Source: an uncultured Clostridium sp. (GTDB lineage Bacteria; Bacillota; Clostridia; Lachnospirales; Lachnospiraceae). Taken from it: DNA of 64,000 nt. The notes beneath the pieces were generated by a model. That model had not been told where the DNA came from. It saw only the letters and a program-made list of their open reading frames with translations, and ran no database searches. The DNA lies in contig UQXF01000001.1 of assembly GCA_900544905.1 (NCBI GenBank), forward strand, positions 1-64,000, given 5' to 3'. The first letter of the stretch is position 1. Each line of letters begins with the position of its first letter. This document shows positions 18,079 through 29,052 of this stretch, one piece after another. Made by a program: the position numbers and the translations under genes.

Positions 18079-19245
18079 TTATTTCTTCTTTCCAAATCCT
18101 TTTTTCTTATGACCGCCAAAGCTGAAGTCACCTGAAGAATCCGTTGACCTTCTGGCTGTTGAGCCCGTCGCCTCATCAAAATTATTCAGTATGGTCTTCT
18201 GCTCTTCCGTCAGTTTATCCGGAACCTGAACCACTAAAGTTACATAGTGGTCACCACGGACATTCTTATTCCGCAGGGTAGGAACACCCTTGCCCTTTAA
18301 TTTAATCTTTGTATCCGTCTGTGTACCGGCTTTAATTTCATACTCCATCGGTCCATCGATGGTATTGATGGTAATTCTGCCGCCCAGGGCTGCCTGGGTA
18401 AAGGTAATCGGTTCCGTTGAAAACAGGTCATATTCCTGCCGCTGGAACTGCGGATGCCGGTCTACTAACACGGTAACCAGCAAATCTCCTCTTCCGCCGC
18501 CGTTCACTCCCGGCTCTCCCTTTTCACGGATACGGATGCTCTGACCATTGTCGATACCAGCCGGTACTACCACCTGGATTTTCTTCTTACTCTTCACATA
18601 ACCCGTACCGGAACACTGGGTACACTTATACCGTATCACCTTACCGGTTCCGCTACAGTCCGGACAGGTCTGCACATTGCGGACAACACCAAACAATGAC
18701 TGTTGTGTAAATACCACCTGTCCTTTACCGTTACATTTCGTACAGGTCTCCGGTGTATGTCCCGGCTGGGCGCCAGTACCATGACAGACGACACATTCAT
18801 CCTTAAGCGGTAGCTCTAATTCCTTTTGACAGCCAAATACCGCTTCATCAAATTTCACACGAACACTGGTTTTAATATTGGCACCCTTCATCGGACCATT
18901 TGACTGCCGGGTTCTGGTGCCGCCAAACATATCGCCAAAGATATCCCCAAAGATATCTCCCATATCACCGAAGTCAAATCCGCTAAAGCCTGCACCTCCC
19001 ATTCCGCCATTCGGGTCAAATGCAGCATGACCAAACTGGTCATATTTTGCTCTGGTATCCGGGTCACTTAAAATCTTATAAGCTTCGGAAGCCTCCTTGA
19101 ACTTCGCCTCCGCCTCGGCATCGCCAGGATTCATATCGGGATGGTATTTCTTTGCAACCTGTCTGTACGCCTTTTTCAGTTCTGCATCCGTTGCCGTCTT
19201 GGAAACACCAAGAACCTCATAATAATCTCTCTTTGTATCTGCCAT
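18079..19245 (-). CDS. dnaJ: DnaJ, Hsp40 co-chaperone
   Basis: Type I DnaJ of 388 residues: J domain with the HPD motif (YHPDMNPG), a Gly/Phe-rich linker ([12 protein letters not shown]), four CxxCxGxG zinc modules ([32 protein letters not shown]) and the substrate-binding C-terminus. It stimulates DnaK ATPase and delivers unfolded clients. It is the last gene of hrcA-grpE-dnaK-dnaJ before a terminator, and lies 14 bases after dnaK. Confidence 0.98.
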   Translation of the reverse strand: MADTKRDYYEVLGVSKTATDAELKKAYRQVAKKYHPDMNPGDAEAEAKFKEASEAYKILSDPDTRAKYDQFGHAAFDPNGGMGGAGFSGFDFGDMGDIFGDIFGDMFGGTRTRQSNGPMKGANIKTSVRVKFDEAVFGCQKELELPLKDECVVCHGTGAQPGHTPETCTKCNGKGQVVFTQQSLFGVVRNVQTCPDCSGTGKVIRYKCTQCSGTGYVKSKKKIQVVVPAGIDNGQSIRIREKGEPGVNGGGRGDLLVTVLVDRHPQFQRQEYDLFSTEPITFTQAALGGRITINTIDGPMEYEIKAGTQTDTKIKLKGKGVPTLRNKNVRGDHYVTLVVQVPDKLTEEQKTILNNFDEATGSTARRSTDSSGDFSFGGHKKKGFGKKK

Positions 19246-19258
19246 TTTCTATCACCTA

Positions 19259-21121
<1,863 letters not shown>

Positions 21122-21174
21122 CTAAAATTCTATATGTTTTTATTTGTTTTTAAGAAAATCCAAACACATTGTGT

Positions 21175-21843
21175 TTAGTTTGCTACCTTAACCATACTGT
21201 GGCGAAGCACATCTTCTTTATACATGTAACCCTTCTGCAGCTCCTCTGCTACTATATTCTCACCAAAGGCTTCATCCTCCACATGCATTACTGCATTGTG
21301 CAAATCCGGATTAAATTCCGTTCCCTCGGCATTCATCGGAACCACGCCAATTTCCTCTAAGGTTACAATCATCTGCTTGTATATCTTATCCACGCCCTGT
21401 TCAAAGGCTCTCTCTTTATCCTCCTCCGGAATGGTCTGTAACGCTCTCTCGAAGTTATCCACCACCGGAAGCAGCTTTTCCAGTACTTCCTTTGCTCCAA
21501 TGTCATACATTTTCTTGGATTCCTTCTCGTTCCGGTTTCTGGCATTCTCAAATTCAGCAAGCAGTCTTTTGTATTTGTCGTTTGCTTCCTCTGTCAGTTC
21601 CTTCTGCTTCTCTAATTCCAGCTCTAACGCCTTGTTATTGCCGCTGCTTCTCCGGTTTCCCTTTTTGCCCTTTACAGGCTTCGTACCGGTTTCTTCCTTT
21701 TCTGAAACCTCTTTTGCCTCAACTTCTGTCTCTTCAGTGGATTCAACAGCTACATCTTCTACCTTTTCTTCCACAGCCTTGCCGGTAGGTTTGCTTTTCT
21801 TGTCTGCGCTTTTGCCCGCATTACTCTTTTTCTTCTCTTCCAC
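21175..21843 (-). CDS. grpE: GrpE, DnaK nucleotide exchange factor
   Basis: Product of 222 residues: a long Lys/Glu-rich disordered N-terminus (1-about 75), a coiled coil, and the beta-rich head with EFNPDLHNAVMHVEDE and KGYMYKEDVLRHSMVKV. It releases ADP from DnaK. The start is a GTG at 21843 with GAGGTG five bases upstream, 10 bases after the hrcA stop; no ATG fits. Confidence 0.95.
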   Translation of the reverse strand: MEEKKKSNAGKSADKKSKPTGKAVEEKVEDVAVESTEETEVEAKEVSEKEETGTKPVKGKKGNRRSSGNNKALELELEKQKELTEEANDKYKRLLAEFENARNRNEKESKKMYDIGAKEVLEKLLPVVDNFERALQTIPEEDKERAFEQGVDKIYKQMIVTLEEIGVVPMNAEGTEFNPDLHNAVMHVEDEAFGENIVAEELQKGYMYKEDVLRHSMVKVAN

Positions 21844-21853
21844 TCTGACACCT

Positions 21854-22885
21854 CTAATCTTTCTTCTTAAATATTGTATCTAACTCACCCGTAAGATTTT
21901 TAAGGGTGCTGACAACCTTTTTATAATCCATTCTCTTCGGACCAATAATTCCAATTGTTCCCTTCGCACCCTCCGCCAATTCGTAGGTAGCAGTTACAAT
22001 ACTGCAATCCTTCATATTAGAAACCGGTGCTTCCTCACCAATATAGACCTGGATTCCTGTGGCATTATCGCTGTTCATGGACTCATCAATCAGCTCATCC
22101 AGTCCCTGTCTGTCTTCTAATGCCTCCAGTAATTTTGTAGTCTGCTCAATATTGCCAAGCTCAGGATATTTTAACATATTGGTGGTTCCACTGGTATAAA
22201 TTTCAACCTCATCCGCCTCATGAATTGCCTCCGCAATACCCTGGAAAATATTTTCCATGACATCGGCGAACTCTCCAGCCTGTGCCTTAATGGTATGAAT
22301 CATCTCAAGGTTGATATCCTGCAGGGATGCTCCCTGTAAAAATGTATTGAGCAGGACATTCAGCTTCAGTACCTCATCATTGCCCAGCATTCTGTCAACC
22401 TTCATCATCTTGTTTTTGATGACATTATTATCGACTACAATTACTGCCAGCAGCTGGTTTTCATCAACCTGAGACAGCTGGATGAACTTAAGCTTGGAAT
22501 TCTGATACTGCGGAGCTGTAACCAAAGTCGCATAATTGGTGTTATATGCCAGTACCCTGGCAACCTGTTTTAAAAGAGATTCCATCTTATCCACCCTGTC
22601 TAGCAGCTGGGTCTTCATCTCTTCCATCTCCGTATCCTTCTCCACCATCATCCGGTCAACATATAACCGGTATCCCTTGTCTGTGGGAATCCGTCCGGCA
22701 GATGTATGAGGCTGCATAATCAGTCCCAGCTCCTCCAAATCTGCCATCTCATTCCGGATTGTTGCAGAGCTCAGATTTAAATCCGTATATTTGGAAATGG
22801 TTCTTGAGCCAACCGGTTCTCCGGTCTCTAAGTAGTTAGAAATGATTGCTTTCAATATTTTCAGTTTTCGCTCATCTAACTCCAT
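21854..22885 (-). CDS. hrcA: HrcA, heat-shock repressor
   Basis: Product of 343 residues with an N-terminal winged helix (LKAIISNYLETGEPVGSRTISKY, SSATIRNEMADLEELG) and a C-terminal GAF-like/dimerisation region. It binds CIRCE and represses the operon until GroEL becomes limiting in heat shock. A perfect CIRCE site lies 61 bases upstream of its start, so it is autoregulated. ATG 22885 follows AAGGAG by eight bases. No groESL operon is in the window. Confidence 0.97.
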   Translation of the reverse strand: MELDERKLKILKAIISNYLETGEPVGSRTISKYTDLNLSSATIRNEMADLEELGLIMQPHTSAGRIPTDKGYRLYVDRMMVEKDTEMEEMKTQLLDRVDKMESLLKQVARVLAYNTNYATLVTAPQYQNSKLKFIQLSQVDENQLLAVIVVDNNVIKNKMMKVDRMLGNDEVLKLNVLLNTFLQGASLQDINLEMIHTIKAQAGEFADVMENIFQGIAEAIHEADEVEIYTSGTTNMLKYPELGNIEQTTKLLEALEDRQGLDELIDESMNSDNATGIQVYIGEEAPVSNMKDCSIVTATYELAEGAKGTIGIIGPKRMDYKKVVSTLKNLTGELDTIFKKKD

Positions 22886-22945
22886 GCATCATACTCCTTC
22901 CGTCTCCAAATCCATATTACAGCTTCACTTTATCCTCTTTGATTA

Positions 22946-22972
22946 TTAGCACTCATTGTGCCCGAGTGCTAA
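22946..22972. promoter_or_regulatory. CIRCE operator (HrcA binding site)
   Basis: TTAGCACTC, nine bases, GAGTGCTAA: a perfect match to the CIRCE consensus. It lies just downstream of the -10 box of the hrcA promoter, where bound HrcA would block transcription initiation. Confidence 0.98.
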
Positions 22973-22983
22973 CATCTGCATAT

Positions 22984-23012
22984 AGAGTACCACCGGGATG
23001 TTGGTTTGTCAA
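22984..23012 (-). promoter_or_regulatory. Sigma-A promoter of the hrcA operon
   Basis: On the minus strand, a perfect -35 TTGACA (23012-23007), a 17-base spacer and a weak -10 TACTCT (22989-22984). CIRCE begins 11 bases beyond the -10. Confidence 0.7.
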
Positions 23013-23073
23013 GAAAAAAAGGTGAAAATCTTGAAAAAAATCTATGAAAAATCTGTTTCTTCCTTCCATAACA

Positions 23074-23100
23074 AAAGTCCGGAAAATGTTCCCGGACTTT
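23074..23100 (-). terminator. Hairpin terminator after the surface protein gene
   Basis: Perfect 9-bp stem AAAGTCCGG / CCGGACTTT with a 9-base loop, 27 bases beyond the stop of the BIG2 protein gene. The minus-strand tail (TTTTG) is short, so termination may be incomplete. On the plus strand the same stem is followed within a few bases by a T-rich stretch. Confidence 0.55.
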
Positions 23101-23126
23101 CGCTCTTTTTATAGAATCTGCATTCT

Positions 23127-26100
23127 TTATTTTACTCGGATTGTAATGGTGGCTTTCTTGCCGCTTCCATCCTTCGCCTTGGCTGTAATCTTAACTTTTC
23201 CCTTCTTCTTTGCTGTAACCTTTCCCTTTGAGGATACGGTTGCTATCTTCTTATTGCTTGAAATCCAGGTCAGCTCCTTGCTGATATTCTTAGCCGGTGT
23301 GAATTTTGCCTTTATGGTAGTGGATTTCCCTTTCTTTAATGTGGTCTTTCCCGTCAACTTTATTTTCTTCACCGCATTTTTCATAATACTAATTTTGTAG
23401 GTTTCCTTAATGCTTCCATTTTCTGCAGAGACAGCGGTAACCGTCACCTTCTTGCCCTTTCCCGCTTTCTTGGTGGTTACAACGCCCTTGCTGTTGACGG
23501 AGGCATATTTCTTATTGCTTACCTTCCAGATAACCTGCTGGTTATCTGCGTTGGCAGGGCTTACACTCACCTTTAAGGTAATTTTCTTACCCGGTGCAAC
23601 CTTCTTTGTGGAACCGGTGATTTTAAGACTCTCCACCGCTATATATTCCGGCTCCGGTTCCTTAACTGTTACATTGCAGACTGCATATCTGGCACTGCCA
23701 TCCTTTGCCGCCGCCTTAATCACTGCGGTTCCGGCTGCAACTGCTGTAACCCTGCCGTTGGAATCCACCGTGGCAACCTTTGTATTACTGCTGCTCCACT
23801 GTACACTCCGGTCAAGGGCATTATCCGGCTTTACACTTATGCCCAATACAAAGCTTTCATTTACTTCAATGGTTTTCCCTGTAGCATCCAAGGTAATCTG
23901 GGAAACCAGTATTTTCCGGGCATTTACAACAAATTCCATATCACCGGTAACGGTAACACTGGCACCCTGGTTATACAGCCTGCCGTCTACCTTGTTTTTC
24001 CACTGCAAGGTATACCCCTGTCGTGAAGCAATTGCCGGCAGGATTATGGTGCTTCCCTGTGCAAGGTTCTCCCTGCTTTCCAGCTCACGATTGCTTTCAT
24101 CCATGAACCGGACTGTATAGGAAGCTGCTGCTTTCTCCTCTACCTTAACCACACATTGCTTCTGGATTCCGTTTATTGTCGCGGTTATAGTAGCCGTACC
24201 GCCGGATACTCCTGATACCTTACCGTTGCTGTCCACTGTTGCGACACTGGTATTATCACTTGTCCAGTTAATCGTATAGGCATCCGGATTCGTTGGTGTA
24301 GTGGTAATAACAAGGATTTCTGAGCTTCCGGCTGAAATGGTGGTAACTGTCTTATTCAGACTGAAGCTTACCAGAGGATTTGTTACCGTTACAGTACACT
24401 GCTTTGTAAATCCTCCTGCTGTGATTGTAATTACAGCTGTTCCGCTCTTTTTTGCTGTAACCCTGCCGGTCTTATCCACCTCAGCAACACTTGTATTCGT
24501 AGAGCTGTAGGTTTTCTCGCCAAGGGATGCTCCCTCCGGCACAGGTGTCACCTGAATTACTCCTGTTTCCCCTGCCTTCAGGTTCATACCGGCAGGCTCC
24601 ACTGTAATGTCCGTTAATTTCTCCGTAGCCGCATTTACCGTTACAGTACAGGTTCGCTCAAAGGTTCCCGCCGCACTGGTAAGCCGGGCTGTTATGACAG
24701 CTGAGCCCTCCTTTAACGCCGTCAGCATACCGCCGGAAACGGTAACCACATCCTCCCGGTTACTAATCCAGCTGATGCTGTAGTCCTTATCTGCATTTTC
24801 CGGAGTTGTGGATGCAACCGACAGTGTATAAGTATTCCCCTCAATAAGCGTGACTTGCGATGCACTCAGTTCAAATGACGTACACGGATTGGTTACTGAA
24901 ACCATACAGGTTCTGCTGATACCATTAATGGTTGCTGTAATCCCGGCTGTTCCTGTCCCCATTGCCCGGACTTCGCCATTTATAACCTCCGCAACATCCG
25001 TGTTACTGCTGCTCCAGTCCACCGTATAGGCATCCGGTTTTGACGGTACTACGGAGGTGATATTCAGCTGTCCAATCTCTCCTCCCTTTAATGCCATAGT
25101 TGTTTTATCCAGTGCGAAATCTGTCAGCGGATTTTTCACCACTATGGTACAGCTTTTTGAAATGCCATTAATGACAGCCGTTATGTGCGCTGTTCCGGTC
25201 ATGCCTGCTGTCACAACGCAGCCATCAGCGATTTCCTTAACAGCCGCAACACTCTCATTATCACTGCTCCATGCCACACTGTAATTATCATGGTTCGCCG
25301 GGACAATTGACGTAACATTCAGAGTTACCATTTCCCCTCCCGAAAGGCTGACATTTGTCTTAGTCAAGCTAAAGCTTGAAACCGGATTCGTCACCGAAAC
25401 CGTACAGGTCTTTGTTACCGAATCCAGCTTAGCTGTAATGACAGCCGTCCCCGTCGCTTTTGCCGTGATTGTTCCATCTGTTCCTACCGTTGCAACCTTT
25501 GTATCACTGCTGCTGTAGGTTACTGTTGAGAAAACCGCATCCGATGGAGTAACGCCTTCTACCTTCAATATAAAGGTTTCCCCACCATTTAACTCTATTT
25601 GCGTTGCATTCAGTTCAAAATTGGTTACCACCGGTGCCAGCCGTGTAATGGAAACGGTAACGGTGGTCTGTTTGTAATTTGCCTTGTCTGAGCCTGTATA
25701 TTCCGCCACGGCTGTCACCGTGCCGCCGGATACCAGTACCTTTGTTTTATCTGCACTCTGCCAGCTCCAGTTTGGATATGCAGTAAGGGACACCTCCCCA
25801 ACTGTTTTCACATTGCTTGAAACCTCCATGGCAGATACCGGCACACTGGATGGTGCAGCTGCCTGCAAAATGGTAAAGGTTGTTGTTGTGCTTCCATAAT
25901 ATGTACTGCCTGCAGCGTTAATGGTTACGGTTGCCGTACCAGCATTGGTATTATTGGAATAGGAAACTGTATAGTCTGTGCCAAGCTTTAAGGTGTTTGT
26001 TCCATCCTTTATTGTAACCGTCGGCTTAATCGCGCTTCCCGTATAGGTATGGCTCGGTATCGCCGATATATCCAACGTACTGATTGCCTTTGCTGAGGTA

Positions 26101-27191
26101 CCGGCAAAGGTCAGGTTAACCGTCTTTGCCGAACTGCCGTTATAGTAGAGCCGGAAATAATATGTTTTGCCTGCCTCCAGCTCCCCGGAAAAGCTCAATC
26201 CTGAAGCCTGTACATCACCGGCATAATCTGTCCCATAGTAATTTATGTAGACAGAGGTGGAGTTGGTAGTCATCTGATACGTACCGGAAACCGCTGGTGT
26301 AAAGCTATACCATTTATTTTCCTTTGAAGCAAATGTAACGGATTCGGAATAACCATTCTTCAACACAGTAAACTCCGATTCTTCTTTAATCTCTACCCAT
26401 TTTGCATACAGGTTATATACTCTGGTTACCGGTGTTGAAAAATCAAAGGAAGCTCCCGTACAGGTAGAGCTGGTATACCAGCCTTTAAAAACATATCCTT
26501 CTCTTTCCGGTGCTTCCGGTTCCTCTATGCACCCGCCTTCCACAACTCTCTGGGCTGAAACCGCAGTCCCACCCTGGCTGTAAAAGGTAATATCATATAC
26601 GGTTTTCGAGATTTTTTCCACAGCAACTCCATTCATAATACTGGTATATTCTTTGCTGGTAGCATAATCATACCAGACATATCCCAGTTCCAGTTCAGGA
26701 AGTGGAAACGCTGCAGTTGTGGAATCATTTTCCACCGTCTGAAGATTGCTGCACCCATCCAATATTCCCTGCCCGAAGGATGTAATGGTAGATGGAAAAG
26801 ATATATATTTCACACTGCTGTTTGCAAAGGCCCCATCCGCCACCTCTGTTATGGTATAGGTGGTTCCATTATAGGAAATGGTTCCTTCCCAGGAACCGTC
26901 ATCTCCCAATGGAAATTGCGTTGCCATATCGGAGGTATAACCAACAACCCGAAGTGTATTAGCAGATGCATCAATAACCTCAAATACCACACCATTTATG
27001 GTAAGACGCTCTCCTGCCGCTGCCGTCTGACACTCCGCTATTTCCTCTTCTGTCCCCACTACAGGCTCATATGCAAATGCCTCCAGCGGATATACGCCAA
27101 TCATCAGCACCGTAAGGACAATGCTTAAAAATCTCTGTATCCGCCTTTTCTTCCTGTAACTCCCGTTTTTCTGCCTCATTAAACCACCCAT
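23127..27191 (-). CDS. Secreted BIG2-repeat surface protein
   Basis: Exported protein of 1354 residues. A Lys/Arg-rich N-terminus and hydrophobic segment ending near EAFA form a signal peptide. Then, in order: a BspA-type leucine-rich piece (GAFANSSVKYISFPSTI), an InlB B-repeat (GYVFKGWYTSS ... LYAKW), a domain like a prepeptidase C-terminal fold, an MBG-like Ig repeat, about six BIG2 domains, another InlB-like module, and three more BIG2 domains. The last ones are extremely Lys-rich and the protein ends without LPXTG or a membrane anchor, so it may bind anionic wall polymers by charge. ATG 27191 follows AAGGAGG. Likely roles are adhesion or cell-envelope structure; the ligand is unknown. Confidence 0.88.
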   Translation of the reverse strand: MGGLMRQKNGSYRKKRRIQRFLSIVLTVLMIGVYPLEAFAYEPVVGTEEEIAECQTAAAGERLTINGVVFEVIDASANTLRVVGYTSDMATQFPLGDDGSWEGTISYNGTTYTITEVADGAFANSSVKYISFPSTITSFGQGILDGCSNLQTVENDSTTAAFPLPELELGYVWYDYATSKEYTSIMNGVAVEKISKTVYDITFYSQGGTAVSAQRVVEGGCIEEPEAPEREGYVFKGWYTSSTCTGASFDFSTPVTRVYNLYAKWVEIKEESEFTVLKNGYSESVTFASKENKWYSFTPAVSGTYQMTTNSTSVYINYYGTDYAGDVQASGLSFSGELEAGKTYYFRLYYNGSSAKTVNLTFAGTSAKAISTLDISAIPSHTYTGSAIKPTVTIKDGTNTLKLGTDYTVSYSNNTNAGTATVTINAAGSTYYGSTTTTFTILQAAAPSSVPVSAMEVSSNVKTVGEVSLTAYPNWSWQSADKTKVLVSGGTVTAVAEYTGSDKANYKQTTVTVSITRLAPVVTNFELNATQIELNGGETFILKVEGVTPSDAVFSTVTYSSSDTKVATVGTDGTITAKATGTAVITAKLDSVTKTCTVSVTNPVSSFSLTKTNVSLSGGEMVTLNVTSIVPANHDNYSVAWSSDNESVAAVKEIADGCVVTAGMTGTAHITAVINGISKSCTIVVKNPLTDFALDKTTMALKGGEIGQLNITSVVPSKPDAYTVDWSSSNTDVAEVINGEVRAMGTGTAGITATINGISRTCMVSVTNPCTSFELSASQVTLIEGNTYTLSVASTTPENADKDYSISWISNREDVVTVSGGMLTALKEGSAVITARLTSAAGTFERTCTVTVNAATEKLTDITVEPAGMNLKAGETGVIQVTPVPEGASLGEKTYSSTNTSVAEVDKTGRVTAKKSGTAVITITAGGFTKQCTVTVTNPLVSFSLNKTVTTISAGSSEILVITTTPTNPDAYTINWTSDNTSVATVDSNGKVSGVSGGTATITATINGIQKQCVVKVEEKAAASYTVRFMDESNRELESRENLAQGSTIILPAIASRQGYTLQWKNKVDGRLYNQGASVTVTGDMEFVVNARKILVSQITLDATGKTIEVNESFVLGISVKPDNALDRSVQWSSSNTKVATVDSNGRVTAVAAGTAVIKAAAKDGSARYAVCNVTVKEPEPEYIAVESLKITGSTKKVAPGKKITLKVSVSPANADNQQVIWKVSNKKYASVNSKGVVTTKKAGKGKKVTVTAVSAENGSIKETYKISIMKNAVKKIKLTGKTTLKKGKSTTIKAKFTPAKNISKELTWISSNKKIATVSSKGKVTAKKKGKVKITAKAKDGSGKKATITIRVK

Positions 27192-27266
27192 GAAACTCCT
27201 CCTTATATTATAATTATATTCTTCCCATACCCCGGTACAGGCAATCATGTACAAAATTTAACAATT

Positions 27267-27710
27267 TTATGTCCGCCGGATAAATGTCATGTTGCACTTT
27301 GGACAACGGATATTGACCTTATTTTTCCCCTTTGGCACACGGACAATCTGTTTGCAGGTGCTGCATACAAAATATGCATATTCCTCATCCTTTATGGTTT
27401 TCACTTTCATACGCACACATAGCTTTATATACCGGACAACCTCTACCACTCTCCCCATATACCGCATATAGAAATCATTTTCCTTCCGCCGCTTATCCAG
27501 CTTTTTTGAAAAGACCCGGACATAGCAGAGTATTACAAAAAATGCTCCCAATAGGGTAAACACCCATTTTTTGGAAAACAGGGAAATCAGAATAAAAATA
27601 AACCCTATCAGTATTATAAAATTGTTCAGTTCGTCCAGTCCACAGCGCCGGGACATAACGTCCCTCATATCCTCACGGAACATTGTAACATATTTTTTCA
27701 GCAGCCTCAT
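27267..27710 (-). CDS. Membrane protein with C-terminal zinc ribbon
   Basis: Protein of 147 residues with two adjacent hydrophobic segments (about 29-65) followed by a cytosolic tail with a zinc-ribbon motif (CSTC ... CPKC). It is a conserved type in Lachnospiraceae without a known function. It lies between hemW and the BIG2 protein gene and could be transcribed with either. The zinc ribbon suggests nucleic acid or protein binding at the membrane, but that is inference. Confidence 0.7.
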   Translation of the reverse strand: MRLLKKYVTMFREDMRDVMSRRCGLDELNNFIILIGFIFILISLFSKKWVFTLLGAFFVILCYVRVFSKKLDKRRKENDFYMRYMGRVVEVVRYIKLCVRMKVKTIKDEEYAYFVCSTCKQIVRVPKGKNKVNIRCPKCNMTFIRRT

Positions 27711-27734
27711 CCTACACTTCCATCCTTCCCTAAG

Positions 27735-29033
27735 CTATAACATAAACTCTGCCATTATTACATTGCTGACATCAATTCCGGCGTCACTGAGATACAGCCT
27801 GCCATTTTCTTCCAGCAGCAGTTCTTTTTCTTTATATTTCGTAATGACTTTACCATACACACTTTCTATGGCAGTGCCAAACCGTTTTTGAAATTCTGCC
27901 TTTGAGATTCCCCTTGTCATGCGAAGCCCTAGAAACATGAACTCCTCCATCTCATCCCTGCGGGTTGAAAAGTGCAAATCCTTGTAATAATCACGGATAA
28001 ACTCCAGCAGGGCACTGTCCTCATACTGTCTGTATTTGTCCATAGGGCTTTCTTCCCCACTGTCTTCAAAGGCATGAAACAGATTGGTATAATCATCCTC
28101 CATCATGCCGTTACTCTGTAAAAAACGCCCTGTGTACTCCTCCATGTTTTCCACTCCATGGAATCTCAGGGTTTCACAGCGGTCTTCCCCAAGCCATACC
28201 TTCAGATAAGAGGATGCCCCCAGACCAACTCCTAAATATTCTCCTCCGGTCCAGTACACAATATTATGCTGACAGGCAAACCCCTGCTTTGCATAATTGG
28301 ATATCTCATACCTGTCATATCCACTGTTCTTCAAAAGCAGCTTTGTCCGGGCATACAGCTGCCGGTCTTCCTCCTCAGAGGGCAGAAGCTCTAACAGCTC
28401 CTCATTTTCACTAAGGGGCGTACCCTCCTCCACGGTCAGACTGTAGGCTGAAATGTGCTCCGGCTGCAGCTTTACTACCTTTGCCAGCGTACGGATATAG
28501 GATTCCCGGCTCTCCCCCGGCAGACCGGACATCAAATCCACATTGATATTGTTAAAGCCTGCCTGTCTTGCACTGTTGTACGCCGCAATAAACTGGTCAT
28601 AATTATGTACTCTGCCGAGAACCCTTAGCATATCGTCGTTGGCGCTCTGCAGACCGATGCTCAGACGGTTAATTCCCATTTTCTGGTATACTGCCAGTTT
28701 TTCCCTTGTTAAGCTGTCCGGATTCCCCTCTATGGTAATCTCCGCATCCTGCTTCACACAAAACACTCTGCGGATGCTTTCCATTACCTGTTCCAATAAA
28801 GCCGCATCCATGTAAGAAGGGGTTCCGCCTCCAAAAAAAATAGTTTTTACCCTGTACTCTTCTGCAATGGGTTCATATGCTTCAATCTCCCTGCAGAGTG
28901 CCTCCGCATACTGCTTTTGGACACTGTATCCACATCCGCCAAAGGACAGGAAATCACAGTAATTGCATTTTGCCTGACAGAACGGAATGTGCACATACAG
29001 ACTCAATTCCCTTATCTCTGGTTTTTTCTCCAT
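27735..29033 (-). CDS. hemW: HemW, heme chaperone-like radical SAM protein
   Basis: Radical-SAM protein of 432 residues with CQAKCNYCDF, the GGGTPS motif and the HemN-type C-terminal domain. It is related to coproporphyrinogen III oxidase, but the cluster motif lacks the fourth cysteine (CxxxCxxCxF, not CxxxCxxCxC), which marks HemW. HemW in other bacteria binds heme and helps insert it into target proteins. ATG 29033 follows AGGGGG; a longer frame would overlap the lepA end. The order lepA-hemW is common in Firmicutes (upstream of hrcA in Bacillus); here hrcA is about 5 kb away, separated by the surface protein. Confidence 0.93.
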   Translation of the reverse strand: MEKKPEIRELSLYVHIPFCQAKCNYCDFLSFGGCGYSVQKQYAEALCREIEAYEPIAEEYRVKTIFFGGGTPSYMDAALLEQVMESIRRVFCVKQDAEITIEGNPDSLTREKLAVYQKMGINRLSIGLQSANDDMLRVLGRVHNYDQFIAAYNSARQAGFNNINVDLMSGLPGESRESYIRTLAKVVKLQPEHISAYSLTVEEGTPLSENEELLELLPSEEEDRQLYARTKLLLKNSGYDRYEISNYAKQGFACQHNIVYWTGGEYLGVGLGASSYLKVWLGEDRCETLRFHGVENMEEYTGRFLQSNGMMEDDYTNLFHAFEDSGEESPMDKYRQYEDSALLEFIRDYYKDLHFSTRRDEMEEFMFLGLRMTRGISKAEFQKRFGTAIESVYGKVITKYKEKELLLEENGRLYLSDAGIDVSNVIMAEFML

Positions 29034-29052
29034 TGCTTTCCCCCTGGCACTT

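Noticed and set aside
23410..24120. Hydrophobic plus-strand open frame within the surface protein gene
   Set aside because: Antisense of repetitive BIG2 coding sequence (Thr/Val-rich codons); no ribosome site or promoter.
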